NCBI GenBank assembly: GCA_004298675.1
Contig: SCRI01000044.1
Span: 1-64,000, forward strand
Origin: a bacterium
Lineage (GTDB): Bacteria > Vulcanimicrobiota > Vulcanimicrobiia > Vulcanimicrobiales > SCRA01
Direction: 5' to 3'
DNA: 64,000 nt
Below are positions 16,679 through 24,184 of the stretch, one piece after another. How positions within the stretch are numbered: the first letter of the stretch is position 1; each line of letters opens with the position of its first letter. Both the position numbers and the translations under genes were made by a program. The notes under the pieces are model-generated. The model made no database searches. It was not told where the DNA came from and saw only the letters and a list, made by a program, of their open reading frames with translations.

Positions 16679-17631
16679 CGCTTCGAACCCACTCCAGCGG
16701 CGTCAGCGGCTAGCAGCCCCGCTTTTCTCAACGCGTCGCGAAGCTCGCCCCGCTCCACGTCCGAGATCGGCAGCAGCGGAGGCCGGCTGACGGCCTCGCG
16801 CAGACGCCCTAGCATCACGAGCTGCTCCTTCATGCGCGTGTACATGTCGCCCAGCGGGTCGCGATAGACGACGCGCGTCAGGCCTTGAATGCGATCGTAG
16901 AGTACGGCGGCCTCTTCACGGCGCCCGCTCCCGGCTGCACGGAGCAGCTGTGCCTGCAGATCGCAAATCACGCTGCCATGGCCTGACAGGATGCCATCGG
17001 CGCCCAGCGCAAGGCTCGGCAGCAGGTTGGTGCTGTGGCTGGTCAACATCGCGACATGACGGTCGAGCGAGCGCAAAACGCGCAGGTTGCGTTCGTAGAC
17101 GCCGATGTCGAGACTCCACTCCTTCACCGCCACGATCAGCGGAATGTCGGTCAGCAGCCGCTGGAGCAGCTCCTCTCCGTACTGCATGCGAGTCCAGGCC
17201 GGATACATGAAGAGCACCATCGGCAGGCCCACGGCACTCGCGATCTCCGCATAGTGTCGATAGACCATCTCATGATCACCGCCGAGCAGCAGGGCGTTGA
17301 GCGGAAAGATGAGCAAGGCGTCGACGCCTTCGGCTTTGACGTCGAGTGCCAGATCGATAGCCTGGCGGTAGCTCTCGGCATAAATGCCTGCGACAACCGG
17401 AACACGGTGGTTGACGGTGGCCACGGCGACGGCTGCCGCCCACTGGCGCTCCTTACGGGTGAGGACGGAGACTTCGGCGGCGTGGCCGTTGCAGGTGATG
17501 CCGCCCACGCCCGGGACGGAAGCCAGCCAGTCCAGATGTCTACGGTACTCGCCCTCGTCGATCGAATAATCGGCCCGGAAGGGCATGATGTTTGCCGGAA
17601 TCGCGCCCGATAGCTGCAGCGACTCAGTCAC
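16675..17631 (-). CDS. DHDPS / N-acetylneuraminate lyase superfamily enzyme
   Basis: A 318-residue (beta/alpha)8 enzyme of the class I aldolase family. The Schiff-base Lys lies in LIVAVKEWSLDI and the partner Tyr in VLFMYPAW. The substrate-carboxylate motif normally written GTTGE reads GHAAEVSVLTRKER, so this is not dihydrodipicolinate synthase itself. It probably cleaves or dehydrates a 2-keto acid. The start is GTG 17631, preceded by AGGAGAAG; a longer in-frame start lacks a site and would cover the operator. It is the first gene of the operon. Confidence 0.8.
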   Translation of the reverse strand: MTESLQLSGAIPANIMPFRADYSIDEGEYRRHLDWLASVPGVGGITCNGHAAEVSVLTRKERQWAAAVAVATVNHRVPVVAGIYAESYRQAIDLALDVKAEGVDALLIFPLNALLLGGDHEMVYRHYAEIASAVGLPMVLFMYPAWTRMQYGEELLQRLLTDIPLIVAVKEWSLDIGVYERNLRVLRSLDRHVAMLTSHSTNLLPSLALGADGILSGHGSVICDLQAQLLRAAGSGRREEAAVLYDRIQGLTRVVYRDPLGDMYTRMKEQLVMLGRLREAVSRPPLLPISDVERGELRDALRKAGLLAADAAGVGSKR

Positions 17632-17643
17632 AGTAACTTCTCC

Positions 17644-17657
17644 TGAAAACGATTGCG
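17644..17657. promoter_or_regulatory. LacI/GalR-type operator
   Basis: TGAAAACGATTGCG on the plus strand fits the LacI-family consensus TGNAANCGNTTNCA at all fixed positions but the last. It lies between the predicted transcription start and the ribosome site of the operon, where a bound repressor would block the message. The likely ligand is the LacI-type protein encoded at 7836-8819. Confidence 0.6.
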
Positions 17658-17672
17658 CTAACCTTTTCAGAT

Positions 17673-17702
17673 ACAATAGCCAAAGGAGCACCCCCGTGTC
17701 CA
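17673..17702 (-). promoter_or_regulatory. Promoter of the catabolic operon
   Basis: On the minus strand TGGACA (17697-17702) and TATTGT (17673-17678) are 18 bases apart, matching sigma-70 boxes at five and four of six positions. The predicted start is about 10 bases upstream of the LacI-type operator. Confidence 0.5.
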
Positions 17703-17765
17703 GACCATCATGTCCATTACACGAAAACCTTTCAGAGCCGCTGCCGGCGTGGGTAGAAGGCGTCT

Positions 17766-18329
17766 ATGAATGCATCGCGCGGCGCGGCATTAGCCGGGGC
17801 GGGCATCGGAGTCGGCCTGGCCGCCGCCATGATCTACCGGTCCACTCACTCGACAAGCGAGCTGCTTCCCGAGCTGCGCACGGTGCCCTACGTCGATCTC
17901 GGACGCTATCAGGGCCGCTGGTTCGAGATCGCCAAGTACCCGACGCCGTTCCAAGGCACTTGCGCGAAGAACACCACGGCTGAGTACGTCGTGCGCAACT
18001 GCGGCGGTTTGGCCGTCGAGAACCGCTGCACAACCGCCGAGGGGCGCACGCGCAGCGCGCGCGCCGTGGCGTCCGTCGTCGACGATGAGAGCAACGCCAA
18101 GCTGCGCCTCAAGTACAGCCCCATCGCGCCGGCCGCGGACTACTGGATCGTCGACCTCGACCAGGAGTACCGCTACGCCGTGATCGGCGAGCCGCAGCGG
18201 CGCTTTCTCTGGATACTCGCGCGGACACCCGCGCTGGACGAGCAGACGTTCGAAGATATCTGCAGCCGTCTGCGCGAACAGTTGTACGACCCCGCGCGCC
18301 TGGAGCGCACACCGCAAGACGGGGCATAG
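17766..18329 (+). CDS. blc: Blc-type lipocalin
   Basis: A 187-residue lipocalin. The conserved GxW motif reads GRYQGRWFEIAKYPTPFQ (about residues 46-63), Cys pairs TCAKNT / NCGG / NRCT fit the family disulfide, and the closing YRYAVIGEPQRRFLWILARTP is diagnostic of bacterial Blc. The N-terminus (GAALAGAGIGVGLAAAMIYRS) is a membrane anchor without a lipobox Cys, unlike E. coli Blc. It probably binds lipids or fatty acids in the periplasm. It is divergent from the catabolic operon and shares the 130-base promoter region with it. Confidence 0.85.
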   Translation: MNASRGAALAGAGIGVGLAAAMIYRSTHSTSELLPELRTVPYVDLGRYQGRWFEIAKYPTPFQGTCAKNTTAEYVVRNCGGLAVENRCTTAEGRTRSARAVASVVDDESNAKLRLKYSPIAPAADYWIVDLDQEYRYAVIGEPQRRFLWILARTPALDEQTFEDICSRLREQLYDPARLERTPQDGA

Positions 18330-18435
18330 GCCGGACGCCGGCGCTCGCTCGCCGGACTGCTCGACGGGAAGGCGGCGTCTGCGGTAGTTCGAATGGGAAC
18401 GCTCCCTCCATTGCCGCCCGGCGAGGCCCACGGCA

Positions 18436-20076
18436 TTGCAAACAGATCCTCGAGCGTTCCCCTTCACCTTCAGGCATCGGCATGCGGCTCTCTTCCTCAT
18501 CGTCATCGCCGCAGTCATGACCGCCGCCGAGTTTCTCTTCCATCGCGGCGTAGCGCTCCGGTTCGGCATTGCCATGGCGGCGCTTGCCGCCGCGTTCGCG
18601 GCCTACCGGTCGCAGCGCGAGCTCTTGTGGAACGAGCGCAGGCGCCTGGAGCGCATCACGGCAACGCTCGAACGCACGCGCGCGAATCTCGTCGCCGCGC
18701 AGCAAGTCGCGCACGTCGATCAGCGCCTAGCCGAAGAGCGCGCACGCCGCCTAGCCCACTACGATGCGCTGACCGGGCTAGCCGACCGCGATCTCGTGAC
18801 CGACCGGCTGACGCAGGCGTTGGCGTGGTCGCGCCAGCGCGGACAACAAACCGCGGTGATGCTCGTGGACCTCGACCGCTTCAAACGCATCAACGACTCC
18901 TGCGGCCACGCCGCAGGTGACGAGGTCCTCGCGCAGATCGCCACACGCCTCTCGCATCAGTTGCGGGAGACGGACACCATCGGGCGGCTGGGGGAAGACG
19001 AGTTTGCCATCGTGGCCGGAGGATTGGAGACGCTCGCCGCCGCCGACGCCATCTGCGCAGCGTTAGCCGCGGCCATCGAGAAGCCGCTGTCGATAGCGGG
19101 CCGGGAGCTATTCGTCACCGCCAGCATCGGCGTTGCGCGCGCACCGCTCGACGGCGACGAAGCCTGCACCCTGCTGCGCAACGCCGGATCCGCTCTGCAT
19201 CGCGCCAAGGAACACGGCGGACGCCACCTCACGCACTTCGCCCCCGAGATGCACACCTCTTCACTGCGCCGCCTGGCGCTCGAGAACGGATTGAAACAGA
19301 TTCGCAGCAGCCCCGGCTTCTCGCTGCGCTACCAACCCCTTTTCGTCCCCTCCACGGGCCACATCCACGCCGCGGAGGCGCTGATCCGCTGGCGGCATCC
19401 CACGCTGGGAGACGTGCACCCAAGCGAGTTCATCCCATTAGCCGAACAAACGGGGTCGATCGGCGCGATCGGCGAGTGGACAATCGAGGCGGTGTGCGAG
19501 CAGGCACGCCGGTGGACCTTTGCGTACGGTTATGCGCCACGTCTGGGCGTCAACATCTCGCCGCGCCAGCTGCAACTGCCCGGATTCGTGAGCGCGCTGG
19601 CGCAGGCGGTGCGCAGGGCCGGTCTCGCGCCCGGCGCGTTGATCTTGGAGATCACGGAGACCGCTTTCGTGCGCGACGTGGCGGCGGTGCGCGGCACGCT
19701 GCAAGAGCTCAAGGAATGCGGCTTTCTCATCGCCGTCGACGACTTCGGCATCGGTTACTCCACGCTTGAATACCTACGCCACTTCCCCGTCGACATCGTC
19801 AAGATCGATCGCGGCTTCGTCAGCGGCTCGACCTGCAACCCCGTCGACCACGCGATCGTCCGGTCCGTCACGATGCTCGCGAAGAGCCTGGGACTCACCG
19901 TGGTGGCCGAAGGCGTGGAGAGCCGCGAGCAACTCGACCTCATGCTGGAGATCGGCTGCGATCTCGTTCAGGGATTCCATCTCGCCTCACCGCTCCACGC
20001 ACCCGAACTCGCGCAGCGCATCTGGGCGGCAGACCAAGCACCGGACGCCGTGCGTGCCGGCGCCTCTAGCGGCTGA
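18436..20076 (+). CDS. Membrane-anchored GGDEF-EAL protein, probable c-di-GMP phosphodiesterase
   Basis: The 546-residue protein has two hydrophobic segments (about 17-35 and 38-57), a coiled linker, then GGDEF (about 105-268) and EAL (about 285-530) domains. The GGDEF motif reads RLGEDEF (184-190), with Glu in place of the second Gly, so cyclase activity is doubtful. The EAL side is intact: EAL (314-316), NISPRQ, EITET, DDFGIGYST, KIDRGF, AEGVES and QGFHLA. The start is a TTG at 18436; an internal ATG (residue 28) lies inside the first hydrophobic segment. The 3' end overlaps the convergent transporter gene by 11 bases. Confidence 0.9.
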   Translation: MQTDPRAFPFTFRHRHAALFLIVIAAVMTAAEFLFHRGVALRFGIAMAALAAAFAAYRSQRELLWNERRRLERITATLERTRANLVAAQQVAHVDQRLAEERARRLAHYDALTGLADRDLVTDRLTQALAWSRQRGQQTAVMLVDLDRFKRINDSCGHAAGDEVLAQIATRLSHQLRETDTIGRLGEDEFAIVAGGLETLAAADAICAALAAAIEKPLSIAGRELFVTASIGVARAPLDGDEACTLLRNAGSALHRAKEHGGRHLTHFAPEMHTSSLRRLALENGLKQIRSSPGFSLRYQPLFVPSTGHIHAAEALIRWRHPTLGDVHPSEFIPLAEQTGSIGAIGEWTIEAVCEQARRWTFAYGYAPRLGVNISPRQLQLPGFVSALAQAVRRAGLAPGALILEITETAFVRDVAAVRGTLQELKECGFLIAVDDFGIGYSTLEYLRHFPVDIVKIDRGFVSGSTCNPVDHAIVRSVTMLAKSLGLTVVAEGVESREQLDLMLEIGCDLVQGFHLASPLHAPELAQRIWAADQAPDAVRAGASSG

Positions 20077-20764
20077 CGGCGCGCGCGAGCGCGAAGGCTA
20101 CCGCCGCGGCCACTCCGCCGATCAGCACGGTTTGGAGCGCGCTGCGCAGCGCCCCGGCTCCCGTGAAGCGGCCCTTGACGAAGCCGAAGACGAAGAGCGC
20201 CACCAGCGTTACCGCCACCGAGAGCGTCAGCGCCGGCTGCACCTCGTGCACCACGATGTACGAGAGCAGTGGAATCAAACCGCCGGCGACGTAGGCCAGC
20301 GCAATCGTGACCGCGCTCTGCAGCGCACGCTTCGGCTCCGGGCGCTCCAATCCAAGCTCGAAGCGCATCATGAAGTCCACCCACTTCTCGGGGCTGCGCC
20401 GCAGCGCCAGCACCAGCGGCGCCGCCTCACTGCCGCTGATGCCATAGCTCTCGAAGATCTCGCGGACCTCCGCCTCCTCGATCTCCGGCTTCTCCGCCAC
20501 CTCCGCGACCTCGCGCTGCCGTTCGCTGTGGTAGTGCTCGACGTCGCTGCGCGCCGCCAAGTAGCCACCCAATCCCATCGCGATCGAGCCCGCGGCTACC
20601 TCCGCCAAGCCGGCGGTCACGATGATCCCGGTCGAAGCAACCGCTCCTGAGAGCCCCGCCGCCAAGGCAAACGGAACCGTCAGTCCGTCGGACATGCCGA
20701 TCACGATGTCGCGGATGGTGTCGCTGGCGGTGAAGTGGCGCTCGACGTGTTCGCTCTGCGGCAT
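20066..20764 (-). CDS. VIT1/CCC1-family metal transporter
   Basis: A 232-residue membrane protein. It starts MPQSEHVERHFTASDTIRDIVIGMSDGLTVPFALAAGLSGA, the hallmark first helix of the VIT1/CCC1 iron-manganese transporter family, followed by GLAEVAAGSIAMGLGGYLAARSDVEHY and a cytoplasmic Glu-rich metal-binding loop (ERQREVAEVAEKPEIEEAEVREIFESYG). The last three helices follow. It should move Fe2+ or Mn2+ out of the cytoplasm. The ATG at 20764 is chosen by this family N-terminus. It follows tag by eight bases and may share its transcript. Confidence 0.9.
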   Translation of the reverse strand: MPQSEHVERHFTASDTIRDIVIGMSDGLTVPFALAAGLSGAVASTGIIVTAGLAEVAAGSIAMGLGGYLAARSDVEHYHSERQREVAEVAEKPEIEEAEVREIFESYGISGSEAAPLVLALRRSPEKWVDFMMRFELGLERPEPKRALQSAVTIALAYVAGGLIPLLSYIVVHEVQPALTLSVAVTLVALFVFGFVKGRFTGAGALRSALQTVLIGGVAAAVAFALARAVSR

Positions 20765-20772
20765 GCTTCCAC

Positions 20773-21369
20773 TCAACCTCGCCGGTTGATCTCGCCAAAG
20801 CGAAAGCAGCCGGCGACGTGATCGTTCACCATGCCGACGGCCTGCATGAACGCATAGCAGATCGTGCTGCCGGCGAAGCGGAAGCCGCGCTGTTTGAGCG
20901 CCTTGCTCAGCGCATCCGACTCCAGCGTCGTCACCGGAACATCCCCACGGCCGCGCCACGGCTCTTGGAGTAGCGGCGGAGCGAATCGCCACAGAAACGC
21001 CGCAGCGCCGCCCTCGCCCTCGCGTAACTGAAGATAGGCGCGCGCATTGGCAACGGCGGACTCGATCTTGAGGCGGTTGCGCACGATACCGGGCTCGCGC
21101 AACAACTGCTCGACGCGGCGCGCGCCGTAGCGCGCTACCTGCTCCGGATCGAAGCCGTCAAAGCAGCGGCGATAGGCTTCGCGCTTCTTGAGCACGGTGG
21201 ACCAGCTCAAGCCCGCCTGCGCCCCTTCCAACACGAGGAACTCGAAGAGCCCGCGCTCGTCATGCAGAGGCACGCCCCACTCGCAGTCGTGATAGGCGAC
21301 CATCAGCACGTCATCGCCCGCCCACGGGCATCTGGTCTTGGCGGTCAAGGAAGGCAGCGGGGCCGGCAC
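20773..21369 (-). CDS. tag: DNA-3-methyladenine glycosylase I
   Basis: A 198-residue Tag glycosylase, a base-excision enzyme for 3-methyladenine. It shows RCPWAGDDVLMVAYHDCEWGVPLHDERGLFEFLVLEGAQAGLSWSTVLKKREAYRRCFDGFDP, with the Cys and His that bind zinc with the later C-terminal pair HVAGCFRF, and IVRNRLKIESAVANARAYL in the helix-hairpin region. The length matches the family. It follows infA by nine bases on the same strand. Confidence 0.95.
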   Translation of the reverse strand: MPAPLPSLTAKTRCPWAGDDVLMVAYHDCEWGVPLHDERGLFEFLVLEGAQAGLSWSTVLKKREAYRRCFDGFDPEQVARYGARRVEQLLREPGIVRNRLKIESAVANARAYLQLREGEGGAAAFLWRFAPPLLQEPWRGRGDVPVTTLESDALSKALKQRGFRFAGSTICYAFMQAVGMVNDHVAGCFRFGEINRRG

Positions 21370-21378
21370 GCCCGGCCG

Positions 21379-21681
21379 CTACTTGTAACGGTACGTGATG
21401 CGGCCCTGCGTCAGGTCGTAGGGCGAGAGCTCGATCAGGACGCGGTCGCCGGGCAGAATACGGATATAGTGCTTGCGCATCTTGCCGCTGATATGGCCGA
21501 GCACCTTGAGCCCGTTGACCAGCTCGACGCGGAACATGGCGTTGGGGAGCGGCTCCGTAACCACGCCCTCCATCTCGATCGCCTCTTCCTTTGGCGTAGC
21601 GCTCGCTACGGCGCGCGCCGCCTTCTTCGCCCTGGCTTCCGCCGACGAACGGCGACGCGGGCCTCCTCTTCGTTGTGCCAT
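21379..21681 (-). CDS. infA: Translation initiation factor IF-1 with basic N-terminal extension
   Basis: A 100-residue protein whose last 64 residues are canonical IF-1 ([26 protein letters not shown]...[39 protein letters not shown]), the S1-like OB fold that binds the 30S A site. The first about 35 residues are an Arg/Ala/Lys-rich extension ([12 protein letters not shown]...KKAARAV) not found in the usual 72-residue protein. The ATG at 21681 has no ribosome site but lies seven bases after a TATACT box, so the message is probably leaderless. Confidence 0.9.
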   Translation of the reverse strand: MAQRRGGPRRRSSAEARAKKAARAVASATPKEEAIEMEGVVTEPLPNAMFRVELVNGLKVLGHISGKMRKHYIRILPGDRVLIELSPYDLTQGRITYRYK

Positions 21682-21688
21682 CCCGGGC

Positions 21689-21694
21689 AGTATA
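21689..21694 (-). promoter_or_regulatory. -10 box of a leaderless infA promoter
   Basis: TATACT on the minus strand, seven bases before the infA ATG, with TTGCGG 18 bases further upstream. Transcription would begin at or next to the A of the start codon. Confidence 0.5.
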
Positions 21695-21747
21695 GCATGG
21701 CTCAAAGGGCCGCCGCAAAGGATAGCGTCGCGGGGTGGTCCGGCGCG

Positions 21748-22452
21748 CTAGCGCACGAACGCCGCAAGCACCTCCGCCAATTCGCGGGCATGGCTGACCG
21801 GCAGATCGTGACCGGCATCGTGGAAATGAACGCGTCGCGCATTGGGCAGCGCCCCTTCCAAGAGCGCGGCGATCTCGCGAAAGTAGGCTGGGCTCCGCCC
21901 CGCCGAGACCACGAGCGTGGGTACCGCCAGCGCCTCCAGCGCCTGGCGCGGCGGCCTGAAGGCAACCAGCCGCCGGCTCTCTTCAGCTAGGGCCGGCGCC
22001 ATGACGCGCAGGGCGGCGCGCGCCCGCTCGTCGCTGCGCGCCCAAGTTCCCGCTCCCGCCATGGCATCGCAGAACCCCGCCAGCGCGGCGTCGTCGATGG
22101 GATCCGGCAGCGGCTGCGCCGTTTCCGGAGACGGGAGCAGCCCCAGCAGCGTCGGCTCGACGAGCACCAGCGCCGCTAACTCGCCCGGATGCTCCAGAGC
22201 GTGCGCCAGCGCTACCGCCCCGCCATACGAGGCTCCCACGACGGCAACGGTGCCGCGCTCGCGCGCGGTGGCCCGCAACTCCGCGACATCGGGATTCAAC
22301 GATGGACGATGCTCTCCCGTGGGTTGCGGCGGGCGCCGATCGTAGGCCAACGCGCTCACGTTCAGCCGGCGCAGGGCACGGCGCAGCGGCGCCCACTGCG
22401 TGCGATTCGAGAGGCTGCCGTGCACCAAGAGCAGGGGGGACTTCGGCGTCAC
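21748..22452 (-). CDS. Alpha/beta hydrolase
   Basis: A 234-residue alpha/beta hydrolase. The oxyanion-hole motif is LLLVHGSLSN, the nucleophile elbow is VGASYGGAVAL (Ser), and the closing His is in FHDAGHDLPVSHA; the acid is probably the Asp or Ser region after LVVSAGRSPAYF. The substrate is unknown. GTG at 22452 is preferred to a TTG at 22470. It is divergent from the phosphofructokinase gene, with about 60 bases between starts. Confidence 0.75.
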   Translation of the reverse strand: MTPKSPLLLVHGSLSNRTQWAPLRRALRRLNVSALAYDRRPPQPTGEHRPSLNPDVAELRATARERGTVAVVGASYGGAVALAHALEHPGELAALVLVEPTLLGLLPSPETAQPLPDPIDDAALAGFCDAMAGAGTWARSDERARAALRVMAPALAEESRRLVAFRPPRQALEALAVPTLVVSAGRSPAYFREIAALLEGALPNARRVHFHDAGHDLPVSHARELAEVLAAFVR

Positions 22453-22514
22453 GCCGCGACACTTCCGCAACCGCGGCGAACACTCCGTGGAGGTTCGCGC
22501 AGGCGGGCCGTCGG

Positions 22515-23783
22515 ATGCACAGCGGCATGGAACGCGAGACGCTGGGCATCCTCGTGGGCGGCGGCCCGGCTCCCGGCATCAACGGTGTGATCGCCTCAGC
22601 CACGATCGAGGCCATCGCTTGCGGCCTGCGCGTGTTGGGGCTCTACGATGGCTTTCGCTGGCTGATGGACGGTGACGCGGCACATACCGTCGAGCTCGAC
22701 GCCGAGAGCGTGAGCCGCATCCACTTCACCGGCGGCTCGATCCTGCGGACTTCGCGCAGCAACCCCGGACGCAGCTCCGAAGACTTGGAGCGCGTCGTGG
22801 GCGCGCTCGCGCGCATGAACGTCCGTTATCTCATCTGCATCGGCGGCGACGGCACCACCTACGGCGCCGCCCGCGTCGCGGAGCAGGCGCAGGGGCGCAT
22901 CGGCGTGGTGGCCGTCCCCAAGACGATCGACAACGACATCGCACTGCCGGAGAATGCGCCGACCTTCGGCTACGAGACCGCGCGCACGGTCGGTACCACG
23001 ATCATCGAGTCGCTGATGGAGGACGCGCGCACGACGGGCCGCTGGTATCTCGCCATCTCCATGGGGCATCGCTCCGGCGCGCTGACGCTGGGCATGTGCA
23101 AGGCGGCCGGGGCGATGCTGGCGGCGATACCCGAGGAGTTCGGCGAGGGGAAGATCGACCTCTCGCTCTTGGTGGATACGCTCGCCGGCACGATCGTCAA
23201 ACGCCGGGCCCAGGGGCACGCCGACGGCGTGGCGATCGTCGCGGAGGGGATCGCCGAACGCCTCGACCCCGAGACCGTTCCGGGCCTGCGCGCGAGCGTG
23301 GATGCGGCGCGCGGACACATCCATCTCGCCGACGTTCCCTTCGGAGCCTTCCTGCGCGATCGCGTGCACGCAACGCTGGAGGAGATCGGCATCTCTACCA
23401 CCGTGGTCACCAAGGATATCGGCTACGAGCTGCGTTGCGCCAAACCGCTGCCGTTCGACGTGGAGTACACGCGCACGCTAGGCTACGGGGCGGTTCGTCA
23501 GTTGCTGCACGGAGACTCGGGCACGCTGATCGCCATTACCGGCGGACGCGTCTCGCCGGTGCCGTTGGCCTCCCTGCGCGACCCCGCCACGGGACGCGTG
23601 CGCACGCGGATGGTCGACGTCACGACGGAGGCCTACGAGGTCGCCCGTTCCTACATGACGCGCCTGGAATTGGAGGACCTCGAGGAGCCGAACCTCTCGC
23701 GCATCGCCGCCGGCACCGCGCTCTCCGCGCAGCAGTTTCGCGAGCGCTTCTTACCCGCTACGCGGGCGACGTCGCGACGCTGA
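22515..23783 (+). CDS. 6-phosphofructokinase family enzyme (phosphoryl donor uncertain)
   Basis: The 422-residue enzyme shows the PfkA fold: ILVGGGPAPGINGVI, ICIGGDGTTYGAARVA (110-120) and VPKTIDNDIALPE (134-146), with the catalytic Asp in TIDND, and MGHRSGALTL for fructose-6-phosphate. ATP enzymes usually pair GGDGS with PGTIDND and PPi enzymes GGDD with PKTIDND. This protein has Gly in the first and Lys in the second, a mixed type. AGGCGGG lies eight bases before the ATG 22515; an ATG at 22527 is possible. It carries out the fructose-6-phosphate to fructose-1,6-bisphosphate step of glycolysis. Confidence 0.9.
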   Translation: MHSGMERETLGILVGGGPAPGINGVIASATIEAIACGLRVLGLYDGFRWLMDGDAAHTVELDAESVSRIHFTGGSILRTSRSNPGRSSEDLERVVGALARMNVRYLICIGGDGTTYGAARVAEQAQGRIGVVAVPKTIDNDIALPENAPTFGYETARTVGTTIIESLMEDARTTGRWYLAISMGHRSGALTLGMCKAAGAMLAAIPEEFGEGKIDLSLLVDTLAGTIVKRRAQGHADGVAIVAEGIAERLDPETVPGLRASVDAARGHIHLADVPFGAFLRDRVHATLEEIGISTTVVTKDIGYELRCAKPLPFDVEYTRTLGYGAVRQLLHGDSGTLIAITGGRVSPVPLASLRDPATGRVRTRMVDVTTEAYEVARSYMTRLELEDLEEPNLSRIAAGTALSAQQFRERFLPATRATSRR

Positions 23784-24105
23784 AGAGGCGGTCGCATTTG
23801 GCCGCGAAGACGAAATCGCTCTCCGTGAGGCCTGAGATCTTGTGCGTCCAGATCTCGATACGCACCACACCCCACGCCAAGTAGACGTCGGGATGATGGC
23901 GCTGCTCCTCCGCCATCGCGCCCACGCGCTCGACGAACGCGAGAGCGCTCTTGAAATCGGGAAAGTGGTAGGTCTTGCAGAGCTGCGTATCGCCCGGCGC
24001 CTCCCAGCCCTTCACCAGACGTAGATGCAACTCGACCTGCTCCGGAGACATCGGCGGAGCGCCGCCTTTACAGGGTACGCACTCTCGATCGGCTAGCGAC
24101 GTCAT
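23758..24105 (-). CDS. phhB: Pterin-4a-carbinolamine dehydratase
   Basis: A 115-residue PCD/DCoH-family protein. The signature is EEQRHHPDVYLAWGVVRIEIWTHKISGLTESDFVFAAKCD, with the two catalytic His of the HHP motif. It dehydrates 4a-hydroxytetrahydropterin after aromatic amino-acid hydroxylation, although no hydroxylase is seen here, and some bacterial copies serve molybdopterin metabolism. An N-terminal ECVPCKGG Cys pair is an extra found in a bacterial subgroup. Its end overlaps the end of the phosphofructokinase gene by 26 bases, tail to tail. Confidence 0.9.
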   Translation of the reverse strand: MTSLADRECVPCKGGAPPMSPEQVELHLRLVKGWEAPGDTQLCKTYHFPDFKSALAFVERVGAMAEEQRHHPDVYLAWGVVRIEIWTHKISGLTESDFVFAAKCDRLFSVATSPA

Positions 24106-24184
24106 GGCGCTGCAACCCCCCGATCACCACCGTCCCCGAGCCGCTTGCACCGCCCGCAGACGTTTTGCTAGCATTGTAGCACCA

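Noticed and set aside
16675-17631. Dihydrodipicolinate synthase (dapA)
   Set aside because: The GTTGE motif is replaced by GHAAE and the operon is catabolic, so only the superfamily was named.
18338-18355. Hairpin after the lipocalin gene as a terminator
   Set aside because: Only six pairs with no T-run after it, in very GC-rich sequence where such stems arise by chance.
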